64,000 nt of DNA from Tretioscincus oriximinensis (taxonomy: Eukaryota > Chordata > Lepidosauria > Squamata > Gymnophthalmidae): NCBI GenBank assembly GCA_022410635.1, contig JAJVDF010000254.1:700060-764059 (forward strand). The letters are read 5' to 3'. The notes below the pieces were generated by a model. That model was not told the origin of the DNA and did no database searches. It worked only from the letters and a program-made list of their open reading frames with translations. The position numbers and the translations under genes are program-made. Numbering within the stretch: position 1 is the stretch's first letter; the number at the start of each line of letters is the position of its first letter. Positions 21,577-31,699 of the stretch are shown piece by piece.

Positions 21577-21850
21577 AGTTAAGAAGAAGAAGGGCAAGAA
21601 GAACTGTAGTTTTATATCTCCACTTTTCTCACCCAAAGAGACTCAAAGTTGTATTTTTCACCTGGAGGCTTACGTTCTTCCTTGTCTACCATGCTATGAT
21701 GCTCCCCATTTATTTAACCGCAATTACTTGTTTTTGAATAGCTGGGTTGACTACAGCTGAGCCCAGTAGAATGCGCACACCCCTCTCCACGGCCAACACA
21801 GGGATTCGAACTCAGTATCTCTGCTGAAACACCATTGCTGATGGGACAGT
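21577..21850 (-). mobile_element. tRNA-derived SINE (family A, older subfamily)
   Basis: Purine tail, CACTTTTCTCACCCAAAGAG, CTCCACGGCCAACACAGGG and a B-box complement GGGATTCGAACTC are visible. Confidence 0.75.
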
Positions 21851-21944
21851 AGGTCTATGTGCATGCAGAACTGCTTTGACCATGAACCTGCCTTGCTGTT
21901 AAGGCCTCCCAGAGAGGCCTTCTTTGTGTTCCCACTTTTTTCTA

Positions 21945-22040
21945 TCTATTTATTTATTTACATTCTATACAGCTATGTACCCAAAGGTCTCAGGGCAGTT
22001 AACAATAAAAACCAAATTAACATATTAAAAGAACAGTGGT
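21945..22040 (-). mobile_element. L2-type LINE/SINE 3' end
   Basis: TATTTATTTATTTACATTC and GGTCTCAGGGCAGTTAAC are the complement of the usual tail GCCCTGAGACC...TAAATAAATA. Similar tails occur at 38.59 and 56.95 kb. Confidence 0.5.
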
Positions 22041-22119
22041 GGGAATTTCCACTCTCCTATGAGGTATGAATTCTCATACAGCATTGCACGAGAAAATTTG
22101 CCTCACCCCTATTTCCTCT

Positions 22120-22315
22120 TTGTGTGACATCACTTCCAGCCCCTGCTTCCAGAAAAGGTGCCCTGGAAGACGGAACTGAAATCATAAATGATGTCTCTTC
22201 CGATCAGTGCTTCTAGGAAGGGCACCACTTCTGGTCCCACCCCAGAAGTGATGTCACCAAATTTCCCCAACACCTCACGAAGCCCAAGATTTTCATGTTC
22301 CAGGTGTGAGATTGC
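22120..22315. repeat. Repeat with paired CATCACTTCC / GAAGTGATGTCA motifs
   Basis: GTGACATCACTTCC at 22131 and AGAAGTGATGTCAC at about 22243 face each other, and the ends read GCACGAGAAAATTTG and CAGGTGTGAGATTGCC. Same family as 4.5 and 8.0 kb. Confidence 0.5.
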
Positions 22316-22499
22316 CAGCCCAAGGGAAGGGAGAGCAGTTTTTTCAAGTTAAAGAAGTGCGCCTCAAGGAACGTGGGTGGCTCTTCTTGGTGATTGCACT
22401 CAGATGATGGAATCTATTCCCCAAAGAGGTGAGTCAGAACCCATCACTGTATGTGTAGAGATGTCTGCTGAAGATGCACCTGTTCACCCTAGCAAATTT

Positions 22500-22785
22500 G
22501 CGCCATGGCTCAGTCTTTCAACTGAGAGTTCTGATACTGAGGCCCTCTGTCGGAAATGGAAAGGGGCGAGTTCCCTCTGGTGGCTTTCAGCTCTAGCCAA
22601 CTAAGCTGTTTGAAAGAAAGTAAATTTGCAGTCTACCTTTCAATTAGATAAACACGAACCACCATTAACCTGGTGGAGAAGATAGAATATATGTAAGCTT
22701 TTGGGCGAAAATTAACCTTGTAAGGTGCTCTGAGTCCCTTGGGGTGAGAAGGGCGGGGTATAATAAATATTCTTCTTCTTTGGCT
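22500..22785 (+). mobile_element. tRNA-derived SINE (family A, older subfamily)
   Basis: Head ATGGCTCAGTCTTTCAACTG, body GGAGAAGATAGAATATATG, then GAGTCCCTTGGGGTGAGAAG, GGGCGGGGTATAATAAAT and a TTCTTCTTC tail. Confidence 0.8.
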
Positions 22786-22839
22786 GAGGGAACAACATCT
22801 TCTTTCCATGCAGGCACTCCGTTGTCTTCACAACCATTC

Positions 22840-22920
22840 TGTTTTAGCTGTTTTTATCGTATTTTGTTCTGACTCACTCTGAATCCCTTGGGTTAGAGAG
22901 CGCAATATAAATAAACATGA
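22840..22920 (+). mobile_element. L2-type 3' end
   Basis: CTGACTCACTCTGAATCCC followed by GCGCAATATAAATAAA. Confidence 0.45.
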
Positions 22921-23420
22921 CTTAGTGACTGCAGGGCCTAATCCAGCTCCCATCAGCAGTTCCTACAGGCCACCATCCAATGCCTTGTGCATCTTGGGTA
23001 ACCAGAACCACTACTACAGACATGAACAAAACCACAGCTCAAAAATGGCTTGAAACTGGTAGTACTTGGACAGTAATGTTCTTCAATTCCGGCCCAGGGG
23101 ATTTGTTCGACGTTTAATTTTTCTCTTTTTCCCAGTATGAGGTTTCGTGGAGGAGATTGGAAACTGGAAATCCATTCAGATGGGCAAAGTTATTGCATGG
23201 CAGGTGACCCCATGTAGGATCCTGTGGGGACCATGTTCTTCAGCTACTTCTTCTTTGCTGCCTTTCAAGTGACTGATGTTTTCTTCACTCAACTCCCTGT
23301 CTGTTGTCAAGTAGCTTTTATACATTTACATTTATTTATTTATAGCGAAAGTTTAGAAATCTCCTACTGTGTGTCCTCACACATCCACAAAGCGTACTGT
23401 GACTTTGTATCATAGTCGCT
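22921..23420. other. Unassigned intergenic DNA
   Basis: No gene or repeat family recognised. Confidence 0.2.
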
Positions 23421-23424
23421 AAAT

Positions 23425-23830
23425 TAAGAACATAAGAACCTAGTAGGAGCCTGGCTGAATCAGGCCACTGCCCAACTAGTCCAGCATTGTGACTCACACC
23501 TATCAAACCCTTCTGAGCATCTCAAGCAGAAGATAGATGAAACCTTCATTTGTTCTCAACTCTTTCCAAATGACACCGACAGGCATCCTGCCCATCTTTC
23601 CAACCTGGAAAGAGTATTTAGGCTTCCGATGTAGAAGACATTGAGACCTTTGGCCTCCATTAATTTATCTAATCCTTTCTCAAAAGCTACCCAATGACCT
23701 TCTGGGTAAAAAGAAAAATGTTTCCCATAATCCATCTTAACTCTCCTGTTCATCAGCTTCATAGAGTGACTCATGGGTCTCTTTGAACTGGAGGCAATAG
23801 CTAGACATGCATTCTTTGTCCCCTGGACTT
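23425..23830 (-). pseudogene. CR1-like LINE ORF2 end and 3' UTR
   Basis: The tail TAAGAACATAAGAACCTAG is at the left. The minus-strand frame reads KLMNRRVKMDYGKHF and later KGLDKLMEAKG, the decayed end of the same LINE protein seen at 13849-14304, with a deletion between them. Confidence 0.8.
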
Positions 23831-23926
23831 GTCAATAAGACCAAGTTTCATAGGGACCGTGGCTAGTGAATAAGAGATATAGAGAACCATTATTTCCTTT
23901 ATCACACAGCATTAGAATCATGCCTG

Positions 23927-24397
23927 GATAGCCAAGTATATCAATGGCTACTAGTCAATTTCAGAGAAATAGCCGTGTTAGTCTAGCAGAAAGTCCAGCA
24001 AAGGAGCTAGCAGCACTTTGAGACTAACTTGAGAAAAGTGGTTGGCATAAGCTTTCGTAGACAGGTCTACTTCTTCAGATGCTGAGGGACTAATGTCAGG
24101 GTCAGGTATTTATAGGGAAATGTGTATGGGAGAAGACAAAGCATATGCAACTGTAGGGAGGTGTTGAATTGCAGGTAAATAGCAGCCTACTAGGACGGTC
24201 GCCTTGATTCTGCCCCCAGGATGAAGCCACAGGCAGGATTCCTGTAAATGCCATTGGAAGAGAATTGAGAACAAGTCACGGTTTCTCCTCCTCCTTCTCT
24301 TTGAGGGGCAACTTGAGGGCTACTTGGTGAGGCAGAATGCTGGAGTAGATAGAGTTTGGCCCCATCCAGCAGGTCACATCTTATGTTCTTGTGTTCT
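23927..24397 (+). mobile_element. CR1-like LINE 3' UTR, split by a family C insertion
   Basis: GTATATCAATGGCTACTAG is interrupted at about 23953 and resumes at about 24187 with CCTACTAGGACGGTCGCC. The interruption is flanked by CTACTAG on both sides. The LINE ends in TTATGTTCTTGTGTTCTTAC. Confidence 0.8.
23953..24186 (+). mobile_element. Family C repeat inserted in a LINE
   Basis: Contains GTGTTAGTCTAGCAGAAAG, AGCACTTTGAGACTAAC, AAGCTTTCGTAGAC and ACTTCTTCAGATGC. The 7-bp flanking duplication CTACTAG suggests a DNA transposon or other target-duplicating element. Confidence 0.65.
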
Positions 24398-24399
24398 TA

Positions 24400-24955
24400 C
24401 TAGTGGAATTAGCCTATTGTGTTACGGTAATGTAGCTCTAGCCCCTCCCACCTGTGCCTCTACCCACTGCCTCTTTGTCTCTCTCTCTTTCCTTCTTTCT
24501 TTACAGTTTCTTCTCCCTTCCTTCTTCCTTTCCTCCTTTTATACATTCCTTCATCCTTCCTTATCTTTCTTCCTTTCCCTCCAAGTACTGGTTCCGGTAC
24601 TTAACCCTGGGGTATTCTACTTCTCACATCTTTCCACCAGAGAACTTTCCATTTATTATTTCCCTCTATTTTCAGTCTTTTAGCCAGTTTCCAACCCAAC
24701 GCTCTGGTCTGTGAAGGCTGCCAAAGTACCAAGCCCGAGCCCTGTCATTGGTTTCTGGAGCCTGACAAAGTTCTGAGCCCTGTCATTGGTCTCTGGAGGT
24801 TCCAAAAGTTCCAAACCCTGTCATTGATGTCTGGAAACTACCGAAGTTCTGAGCCCTATTGGTATCTGGAAGCTGCCAAAGTTCCTAGCCCTATCGTTGG
24901 TCTTTAAACCTTAGAATGTTAAAGTCTCCCATGAGCCTTTTATTATATGTACAGA
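24400..24955 (-). mobile_element. Helitron-like non-autonomous element, apparently full length
   Basis: Read on the minus strand it starts TCTGTACATATAATAAAAGG right after an A and ends ATTCCACTAG right before a T, matching the Helitron rule of TC...CTRR inserted between A and T. A decayed hairpin (TAGCCTATTG region) lies just inside the CTAG end. The interior has a pyrimidine tract and four tandem units containing CTGAGCCCTGTCATTGG. No Rep/helicase frame. Confidence 0.7.
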
Positions 24956-24979
24956 TGACTATAAGATTAACCCACCTCA

Positions 24980-25210
24980 ATCAGACCACAGCTTATCTAG
25001 TCCATTCCGTCTCATGCAGTAGCCAACCAATTGCTTCTGGCATCTCATTCAGAAGCTGAAGGCAACACCATCTCCTAGCTCCCTCAATCTGCATCCCTCT
25101 AATCCTTTCTTAAAGGTTATCATTTCTTCCTCTTCTGGAAGTAAACTCCTTAGACTGATGATTTTGTGGATAAAAAAATGCTTCCTCTTATCCATCCTGC
25201 TTCTCCGGCC
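24980..25210 (-). mobile_element. CR1-like LINE 3' region
   Basis: GTCTCATGCAGTAGCCAACC, CTTCCTCTTCTGGAAGTAAA and CCTCTTATCCATCCTGCTTC are the LINE 3' UTR and ORF end in complement. Confidence 0.65.
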
Positions 25211-25425
25211 AATAACAATAATAATGTTTATTTATAGCACTTCTTTACCAAAGGACAACTTACATAGCTTTTGTTGCTTTCTCCTGTGAAATAGGTGGGG
25301 CTGAGAGAGTTCTAAAGGTCTGTGACTAGCCTATGATCACTCAGCTGGCTTCATGGAGTGCGAAATTGAACCAGGGGATTACTAGATAAGAGTCCAGCAC
25401 TGTAACCATTACACCAAAATGCCCC
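25205..25425 (-). mobile_element. tRNA-derived SINE (family B)
   Basis: AATAGGTGGGGCTGAGAGAG, AGCTGGCTTCATGGAG, CCAGATAAGAGTCC-type head and TGTAACCATTACACCA (A-box complement). Confidence 0.8.
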
Positions 25426-25452
25426 CCAGTTTGCAGCATTGTTGCACAGATA

Positions 25453-25633
25453 CTGGCTGACCAGACGATCCCTTGGGGGAGGGGTGGTTAAAACCCGGAT
25501 TTGGGTGCTTCCCAGTTTTTTCTGAGGATTTTTTTTTTGTTTTTTTTGTTTTTTTCCTCAGAAAAAACCAGGAGGCATCCCAAAACCGGGTTTTCAATGA
25601 CCACCCCCCCAAAGGGGTCATCTGGTCAGTCTA
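25453..25633. mobile_element. hAT-like foldback element (TAGGCTGACC family)
   Basis: TGGCTGACCAGACGATCCC at the left, GGGGTCATCTGGTCAGTCTA at the right, TTTTTTCTGAGGA against TCCTCAGAAAAAA inside. About 180 bp. Confidence 0.75.
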
Positions 25634-26110
25634 GATAGCGTGGAGATGCCCAGAGACCTGGTTACATTTTGCAGTGCTTCTTGGAAGGCCAAGCTTGCTT
25701 GTTTGCTAAAAATAACACCTGCCTGTTGAACTAGAAGGCCTCTTGTTTAGATTGGGAAAAGCTCTCCAACAGTCCTCCAGGCAGAGAAAGATACATTCCA
25801 AACCAAGACTAGCTTCATTTCCAGGATCAATACCTTGCACCATCTCTGCTGGATGATCATGGCTATGTCTCTTGCCCAGAAGTGGGAGTTCTGGGCATTT
25901 TGATGGATGTATCGAATGTTCTGCCAAACAGTAGCAAGGAAATGCTTTAGTGTTTGCCTGCCAACTTGTAGGCCAGTTCGTCTAGTTATGGTGTCTCTCC
26001 GCAGGAAAAACAGCAGCTTATGTTCACAATTTGCCAAACATTAAAAGAAAACAAAATGAAATTGGGGAACAAGTGTTCTTCTTGAAACTGATTAAAGTAT
26101 ATAAAATCCT
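25634..26110. other. Unassigned intergenic DNA
   Basis: Two overlapping minus-strand frames (25706-25927, 25747-26037) have a retroelement-like look (NIRYIHQNAQNSHF) but no motif I can name. No gene called. Confidence 0.25.
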
Positions 26111-26122
26111 GCATGAAATGGA

Positions 26123-26400
26123 AGGAGGAGGAAAAGGAAAAGAAGGAAAAGAAGGAGAAGAAGGAGAAGAAGAAGAAGAAGAAGCAGCAGCAGCTTTTAT
26201 ACCCCACCCCTTCTCATCTGAAGGCACTCAGAGGGACTTACAAGGTTATCTTTCACCCAAAGGCTTATATCTATTCTATCTTCCCCACCAAGGTGTGGTG
26301 GTACCCATTTATCTAATCACAAGTGTCTTTGTTTTTGAACAGTTAGTTTGAAGCTGAGGCCTCAAACTTGATAGCTATGTTGAAACACTGAGCGCTTAAA
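26123..26400 (-). mobile_element. tRNA-derived SINE (family A)
   Basis: GGAAAAG purine tail, TTATACCCCACCCCTTCTC, CTATCTTCCCCACCAAGG, ending in a decayed head. Confidence 0.75.
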
Positions 26401-26585
26401 CTTCTAGCACCACCATAACCTTCTTCCCTTCACAACAGATACCTTGCGAATCAAATGGGGTTAGGAGAACGCCAAAGAATGGTGGTTAGCCCAAAGTCAT
26501 CCAGCTGGCTTCATGGAGGAGTGAAGAATCAAACTGGGAGACTTCCAGATAAGAGCCTGACAATATAACCACTTCTCCACCTAAT
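26395..26585 (-). mobile_element. tRNA-derived SINE (family B)
   Basis: CTTCACAACAGATACCTTGC, CATCCAGCTGGCTTCATGG and CCAGATAAGAGCCTGACA, directly next to the family A copy. Confidence 0.7.
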
Positions 26586-26589
26586 TCCA

Positions 26590-27430
26590 TCTTCCTGCTT
26601 CCATAGAATTTGGGTTCCCAGCGATTCTTAGCTACTGGCTAGCCAGACTATACATGGGAGTTTCAAACTGTTCACAGGGGAATGAAATATTCACTCCCTT
26701 CGACGGCTGCCATTGTCCAAACTTATAGAACACAGAAAGGGCAGACCACAGCTTTTACACTTCCTGCTGGAATGTTTCCAGGGCACAGGAAGCACTGTAA
26801 ACTGGTTAAATGCAGTTCAATCAAAAGAGGCTTAAATGTAATTTCAGTGTGAATTTCAGTGTGAATTCATGCAGAAGCTCTGATCCTGCTAAGAGCTTGG
26901 TACTCCCCTACCCAATGTTTGCCAGGTTCAGTTTATCTTAACTGCACAAAATTGTGACTTAATTTACACACGGCTGGGTGATTGCTCAGAGACAAAAGTT
27001 CTCATTTATCTCAAGGCTTCACAGGTAGGGTGGATTTTGAGCCTTGTAAATGATAAAAAAATACATCATTTTTGTACTCCACGATCTTGTTAGTTTCAGC
27101 AGTCAGCTCTGGGCATGTGTGGGCATGCAGAGCAGGGGATATAAGGACCCAGACATAAAGCATTAGCCATTTTCATTACCCATCGTTTCTGGCATTTAGG
27201 CCACTTATCAGAGCTATTTTTCCTCCCACAGCTTCTCTGCTTCTCTGACACTGTTGCTTCTTACCAGAGTAAAAGCCATTATTTTTCCTCTTTCTTTTTC
27301 TTCCCAAGGCTGCTTCCAGACAGATTCAATGATCTATTTGCAAGTTATATCTGTATTGCGTTTGCTGCACCAGCTTAGTTATATAAACCAGCACATTTCA
27401 GATTTCAGAGCTGGCTGACCATATTGGTTT
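26590..27430. other. Unassigned intergenic DNA
   Basis: Mostly single-copy AT-rich DNA with a short direct repeat (TTTCAGTGTGAAT twice at about 26850). No gene seen. Confidence 0.2.
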
Positions 27431-27539
27431 ACTAAGAACAGACTGAACTGCTATTCAAGGTTACGGTGAAAAGACCGTGTGGATAGTTTTGTTGAGAAAC
27501 TGTAAGGATGAGAGGGGAAGGGATTTGATATTGCAGCAG

Positions 27540-27735
27540 ACTATCCAGACCGACAGAGCAGATAGACAGAGACAGAGAAAGAAAGACAGACAGACATCTA
27601 GACAAACAGACAGGCAGAGCACAGCAGATAGACAAGAGCAGATTCATAGACAGAAAGACTAATCAATAAAGTAGATAGACAGATAATCTGCTAGGCATAT
27701 AGTGTGGACGGACGGACGGACAGACAGATGATAGT
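27540..27735. repeat. Imperfect (CAGA)n / (GGAC)n microsatellite
   Basis: CAGACAGACA, GATAGACAGA and GGACGGACGG blocks. Confidence 0.85.
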
Positions 27736-27739
27736 GTAC

Positions 27740-28290
27740 GATATTGTAGTTCCTTCCTCTGTCTGTGATTTCAAGTTTCATTTGGCACGGATTGTTCCCA
27801 AACTGTGTAGCAATCCAGATTAGCTTGGATCCCAATAGCCATTGGAAGCAGTTTCCCCCACATTCAGCTTTCCTTTCAGTCGCTGTGTTTTTCTGTTGCT
27901 TGCTTTTGGTCATTCTCTCTTTTTCCCAATTAAAACTGAACTGGGTAGAGGGATGTTTCAAACGCAAGCAATCCAGGAGAAAAGAATGGGGAGGGAAGAT
28001 CCTTCCTCTGGTATACCTATGCTGGCCCACAGGGTGTGGAAAAAGAAAACAAGCACTTCAGAAAAGAATGACAAAATCTTTCCTTCTCTTCTACAGAGGG
28101 AGCCAATTTAAATTTTCATAAAGGAGGCGCCGATGTGTGTCTTTGTGAGATGAAGTGCCCAATCAGGCAGCCCTCGGAGCTTAAACTGCTATCATTTTGG
28201 TAACCCACGAAAGTGAGTTACTTAAGAATCGGGAGAGATTATTTTAGTGTAATCAAAATAATGCTCAATTCACTCTTTGGGGTTGACTGC
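27740..28290. other. Unique block, candidate conserved non-coding DNA
   Basis: Non-repetitive. The part 28080-28290 holds GAGATTATTTTAGTGTAATC and CAATTTAAATTTTCATAAAG, typical of AT-rich regulatory DNA. Three overlapping frames here (123, 118 and 89 codons) disagree and match nothing I know. Confidence 0.25.
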
Positions 28291-28454
28291 CAGGCACTTT
28301 GCAAGCTCGGATATACTGGTGAGTGGGGAGAAATGCAATTGGTTGTTGAGCTTAATCCAATCTCATTTCCCTTGTGTGCAGGGCAAGAGAAATTCACATG
28401 CCCTCACATGCATAAACACACCCTCACGCACACATTCTTCATCCTTATGATGAG

Positions 28455-28570
28455 CCCTGCTGAACGTAAGAAGAGATACAGACCATCTAGTCCAGCCTTC
28501 TGGCCCACACAGTAGCCCACCAAGCACTCCTGGGCATCTGAAGCAGAAGGCAGGAGCAAAATCATTCTTT
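28455..28570 (-). mobile_element. CR1-like LINE 3' tail
   Basis: GACCATCTAGTCCAGCCTTC and CACACAGTAGCCCACCAAGC. Confidence 0.75.
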
Positions 28571-28654
28571 CTGTCCCCTCTTTTCTTCCTCCCTTCCCTT
28601 CCTCCTTCCTACCTCCCCAGTGAGCCTTAAAGTTCCTTCCAAATCTATGATTCT

Positions 28655-28972
28655 ACTAGTAGATAAGCCTATTGCAGAAAAAAAATGCATCAGGCTCTAA
28701 TGAAGGTGTGTCCACCGGTACAGGTTTAATCTCCTTTCTTCCTCCCTCCTTTCCTCCCTCCCTCCCTTCTTTCCTTCCTCCCTTCCTCTCTTCTTTCTTT
28801 CTTTCCTTCCTTTCCTCCCTCCCTCCTTTCTTTCCTTCTTTCTTTCCTTCCTTTCTCCCTCCCTTCCTTCTTTCCTTCCTCACTTCCTCTTTTCTTTCTT
28901 TCCTTCTTTCCTTCCTTCCTTTCCTTCCTTCCTCCCTCCTTTCCTTCCTTCATTCTTTCTTTTCTTCTTAAG
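28655..28972 (-). mobile_element. Helitron-like 3' end followed by a TTCC microsatellite
   Basis: The plus strand starts ACTAGTAGATAAGCC: on the minus strand a hairpin (AGCCTGATGCA...TGCAATAGGCT) precedes CTAG|T. The interior is about 235 bp of TTCC/TTTC (28735-28970). No 5' end is recognised. Confidence 0.55.
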
Positions 28973-29060
28973 AACTTATGAGAAGGCCCTGCTTAATGTA
29001 GCTATCAAATGCACTAGTCTCAAGCAGTAGAAAGCAAAACCTTCACCTGTTCTTGACTCT
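28966..29060 (-). mobile_element. CR1-like LINE tail joined to a foldback element
   Basis: AAGAACTTATGAGAAGGCCC to ACCTGTTCTTGACTCTT, where the LINE stops exactly at the foldback border as in the copies at 2101 and 51679. Confidence 0.65.
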
Positions 29061-29212
29061 TGGAATAGGGATTTGCCAATTGCACACTAGTGTAGATTAC
29101 ACCATATTGCCACAAGTATTCACTCAACCCACACACACAAACGAATGCAGGTAGGAACAAATAGTTTTGGCAATAGTGTATGGCAGGCCCCAAATGTATA
29201 TTGTGCATGGCA
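29061..29212. mobile_element. Foldback element (CTAGTGTAGACTATG family)
   Basis: Left arm GGAATAGGGATTTGCC and CTAGTGTAGATTACACC; right arm GGCAATAGTGTATGGC and GCAGGCCCC. The centre is replaced by unrelated sequence (29105-29160). Confidence 0.5.
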
Positions 29213-29500
29213 AGCTTCCAAAGGAGGTGGTGGTAGCTAGCAGCCTTGACAACTTCAAGATGGGATTAGACAAATTCATGGAAGAAAAGTGCATCAGTAA
29301 TTATTAGGATGGGAAAACAGGGCAGGATTTCTGAAATACCATTTGCAGAGAATCAAGACCAGGTGAGGGTTTAGAGCCTCCTTCTGCTTGAGATACCCGG
29401 TTGCAATTGGTGCGCTACTGTACAAGACAGAATGCTGAACTGCATGGGCTTGTGCCCAATTTCATAGGGCTCCTCTTATGTTCTCTTACATTCTTACCCA
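29213..29500 (+). pseudogene. CR1-like LINE ORF2 end and 3' UTR
   Basis: Decodes to PKEVVVASSLDNFKMGLDKF, then the 3' UTR and the tail CCTCTTATGTTCTCTTACATTCTT. Opposite orientation to the LINE piece at 28966. Confidence 0.8.
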
Positions 29501-29526
29501 ATCCAGGCATTGTCATTGCTTTTTAG

Positions 29527-29974
29527 CTATAAGTAACAAAAGGTGTGCAAAAGAGTTCAACATGTCAAACTATAACAACCAATGACAAAGCTCAGAACTT
29601 TGGCAGTCTCCAGGGACCAGAGTTTTGGGTTAGAAAGTGACTGAAAGACAGAAAACAAAATAAAATGAAAGTTCTCTGGGTGGGAAGATGTGAGAACTAG
29701 AATACCCCAGAGTTCACTTGGGCCAGTACTGGGAGGGAAAGGAAGGAAGGAAAAGAAGGATGGATAGAAGGAAGGAAAAGATAGATGGATGGATGGAAGG
29801 AAAGGAAAAGAAAGAAAAAATGAAAGAAAGAAGGAATGAAACAAAGCAGCAACAAGTGAAAGGGGGATGGAAGGGGCCAGTGGATGAAAGTAGTGGGTGG
29901 AGCTATGGATGGGAGCAAGGAAGAGGAGCTAGAGCCCACTGCATTACCAAAATGCAACAGGCTAATTCTACTAG
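29527..29974 (+). mobile_element. Helitron-like non-autonomous element
   Basis: Ends with hairpin AGCCCACTGCATT...AATGCAACAGGCT (one mismatch region), then AATTCTACTAG|T. The interior is a GGAA tract (29735-29850). The 5' end near GCTATAAGTAACAAAAGG is poorly defined. Confidence 0.65.
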
Positions 29975-30059
29975 TATAAATATCACAATAAAAGAAGATT
30001 CACCTTTCCAAGCCCCGACATCCCACTTTTGCGAGCTAATGAAGAGACACTGTTTAGGC

Positions 30060-30535
30060 TTTGCAAAGACTTAACAGCAGAAAAAAGGGCAACTAAACAA
30101 GCAGGCTTAAATTACTCTAAGATGAAGAAAGTGTCCAGTTTCTGTTTGCTTTGAAGATCTTCTTAAGCTGCCAAAAAAGCCCAGATAAAGAAGATCGGCT
30201 TAGCTCTTCCCTAATCCTTACAACTTGCTTGACAACATTCACGCACCTTCGATCCTCGCCAAGTTACCATGCATATGGCATACGTCTCCTGCCCACTCCC
30301 TTCCCAGATTTTCCACATATTTCCTCCTACTACTTGCGACGTGACATATGCAGAAGCAGTGCAATATGTTGGGTGGGAAAAGGATGGCAGGGGCGGAAGA
30401 TGGGATTGGTTTCTTTAAAGGTTTACAAGTATAGGTACAGTTTCTCTGGCATTGTTGCCTAATAGAGGAGTCAAGAAACTCATGTATGCTGTGTTGGAAG
30501 GGGCGGCAGAACACTCCTTTACCCCACGGCCATGC
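30060..30535. other. Unique intergenic DNA
   Basis: No repeat or gene recognised; 30060-30330 is AT-rich and possibly conserved. Confidence 0.25.
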
Positions 30536-30539
30536 CTTG

Positions 30540-30564
30540 GGTGTGTGTGTGTGTGTGTGTGTGT
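30540..30564. repeat. (GT)n microsatellite
   Basis: GTGTGTGT run. Confidence 0.95.
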
Positions 30565-30718
30565 GACTATTGCCCTGAGCCCATCACTTTGAGAACAAAG
30601 CAACACACACACTAGGCCTCTTGAAAGTCCTCTGCCCCCTTCGTTCCTTGCCTCTTCTCTCCCTGCCTCCCACTCCCTTTGAAGAGGGCTGAAGCCAGAC
30701 TAAAATTTAACCCATGGT

Positions 30719-30753
30719 GAATAAATGAATGAATGAATGAATGAATGAATGAA
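30719..30753. repeat. (GAAT)n microsatellite
   Basis: Eight GAAT units. Confidence 0.95.
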
Positions 30754-30819
30754 TATTCTCTTGTTATAACTAACTTCCTGGCTTCCAATATTGTGGCATT
30801 CCAAGAACAAGTGATGTTG

Positions 30820-30935
30820 TTTCCTTCTTCTGCTTGAGGCTGCCGGGCCACTGTGTGAGACAGGACAGACCGTTGTACCAAATGGCCTTCGGCCCCATTC
30901 AGCAGAGCTCCTTGTATGTTCCTGCGTTCTCAACA
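30820..30935 (+). mobile_element. CR1-like LINE 3' tail
   Basis: CCTTCTTCTGCTTGAGGCTG, CACTGTGTGAGACAGGAC and TATGTTCCTGCGTTCT. Confidence 0.75.
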
Positions 30936-31002
30936 GGGACTTCCTAAACAGAAAGAGAGGAAGAAATAGTCTTCCTCTGGAATTTCCAGATAGTGGTAGG
31001 GG

Positions 31003-31017
31003 TATTAGTATTAGTAT

Positions 31018-31085
<68 letters not shown>

Positions 31086-31130
31086 AAAGAAAAAGAAAAA
31101 GAAAAAGAAAAAGAAGAAGAAGAACTTGGT
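31003..31130. repeat. Long (TAG)n plus (AAAAGA)n microsatellite
   Basis: About 80 bp of TAG repeats run into AAAAGA/GAA repeats, which form the tail of the adjacent SINE. It gives poly-Val and poly-Leu artefact frames. Confidence 0.95.
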
Positions 31131-31420
31131 TCTTATACCCCGCTTTTCTCACCTTTCAAAGGGACCCAAAGTGGCTTACAAGGGTATTTTGCCCGAAGGC
31201 TGACATTCTATCTTCCCCACCAGGCTCTGGTGGTTACCATGTATCCACTTGCAGTCAGTTGCAATTTCTTGCAATTCTTGCTTTCGAATAGCTGGGTTGG
31301 CTAGAGCTACAGGCTAGTAGAAGGTCCTCACCCCTCCCCACGTCCCACACAGGGCTTCCAAACCCCATCTCCCAGCTGAGAGGCGAATTCCTAAGCGACT
31401 GAGCTATCCGTGCCTGCTTA
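31084..31420 (-). mobile_element. tRNA-derived SINE (family A, young subfamily)
   Basis: Well preserved: tail GAAGAAGAAC, CTTATACCCCGCTTTTCTC, TTTCAAAGGGACCCAAAG, head complement CCTAAGCGACTGAGCTATCC. Confidence 0.9.
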
Positions 31421-31479
31421 AACTACTTCAGGAAAAAGAGGAGAGAAACAGAGTGAGGAAAAACATTTATTTATATTCC

Positions 31480-31620
31480 TCCCCCATTTCTGGGAACAAA
31501 GATTTCACATTGCTCTGCATTGCCAAATTGACATCCGGCCTCATTCATCTATTGCAATGCATTTTCAGCAAGGTAATTAATTTGTCATTAGGACGGATCC
31601 CCCAACAGGTGAGTGTGGTT
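31480..31620. promoter_or_regulatory. Candidate conserved non-coding element
   Basis: Unique. Contains AAGGTAATTAATTTGTCATT, dense in homeodomain-type TAAT sites, and a consensus 5' splice site CAACAG|GTGAGTG at 31608-31617. Either an enhancer or the end of an unrecognised exon; the 61-codon frame across it (31453-31638) matches nothing I know. Confidence 0.3.
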
Positions 31621-31699
31621 TTTTTTAAATTGGCGTAATGGCAAGAGAGAGGAGTGATTAGGCAGCTGAACAGGTTACAGCCCCTTATCAGCATTTGCA

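Noticed and set aside
30700..31152. 150-codon Leu-rich frame resembling a membrane segment
   Set aside because: The hydrophobic stretch is the (TAG)n microsatellite read in complement.
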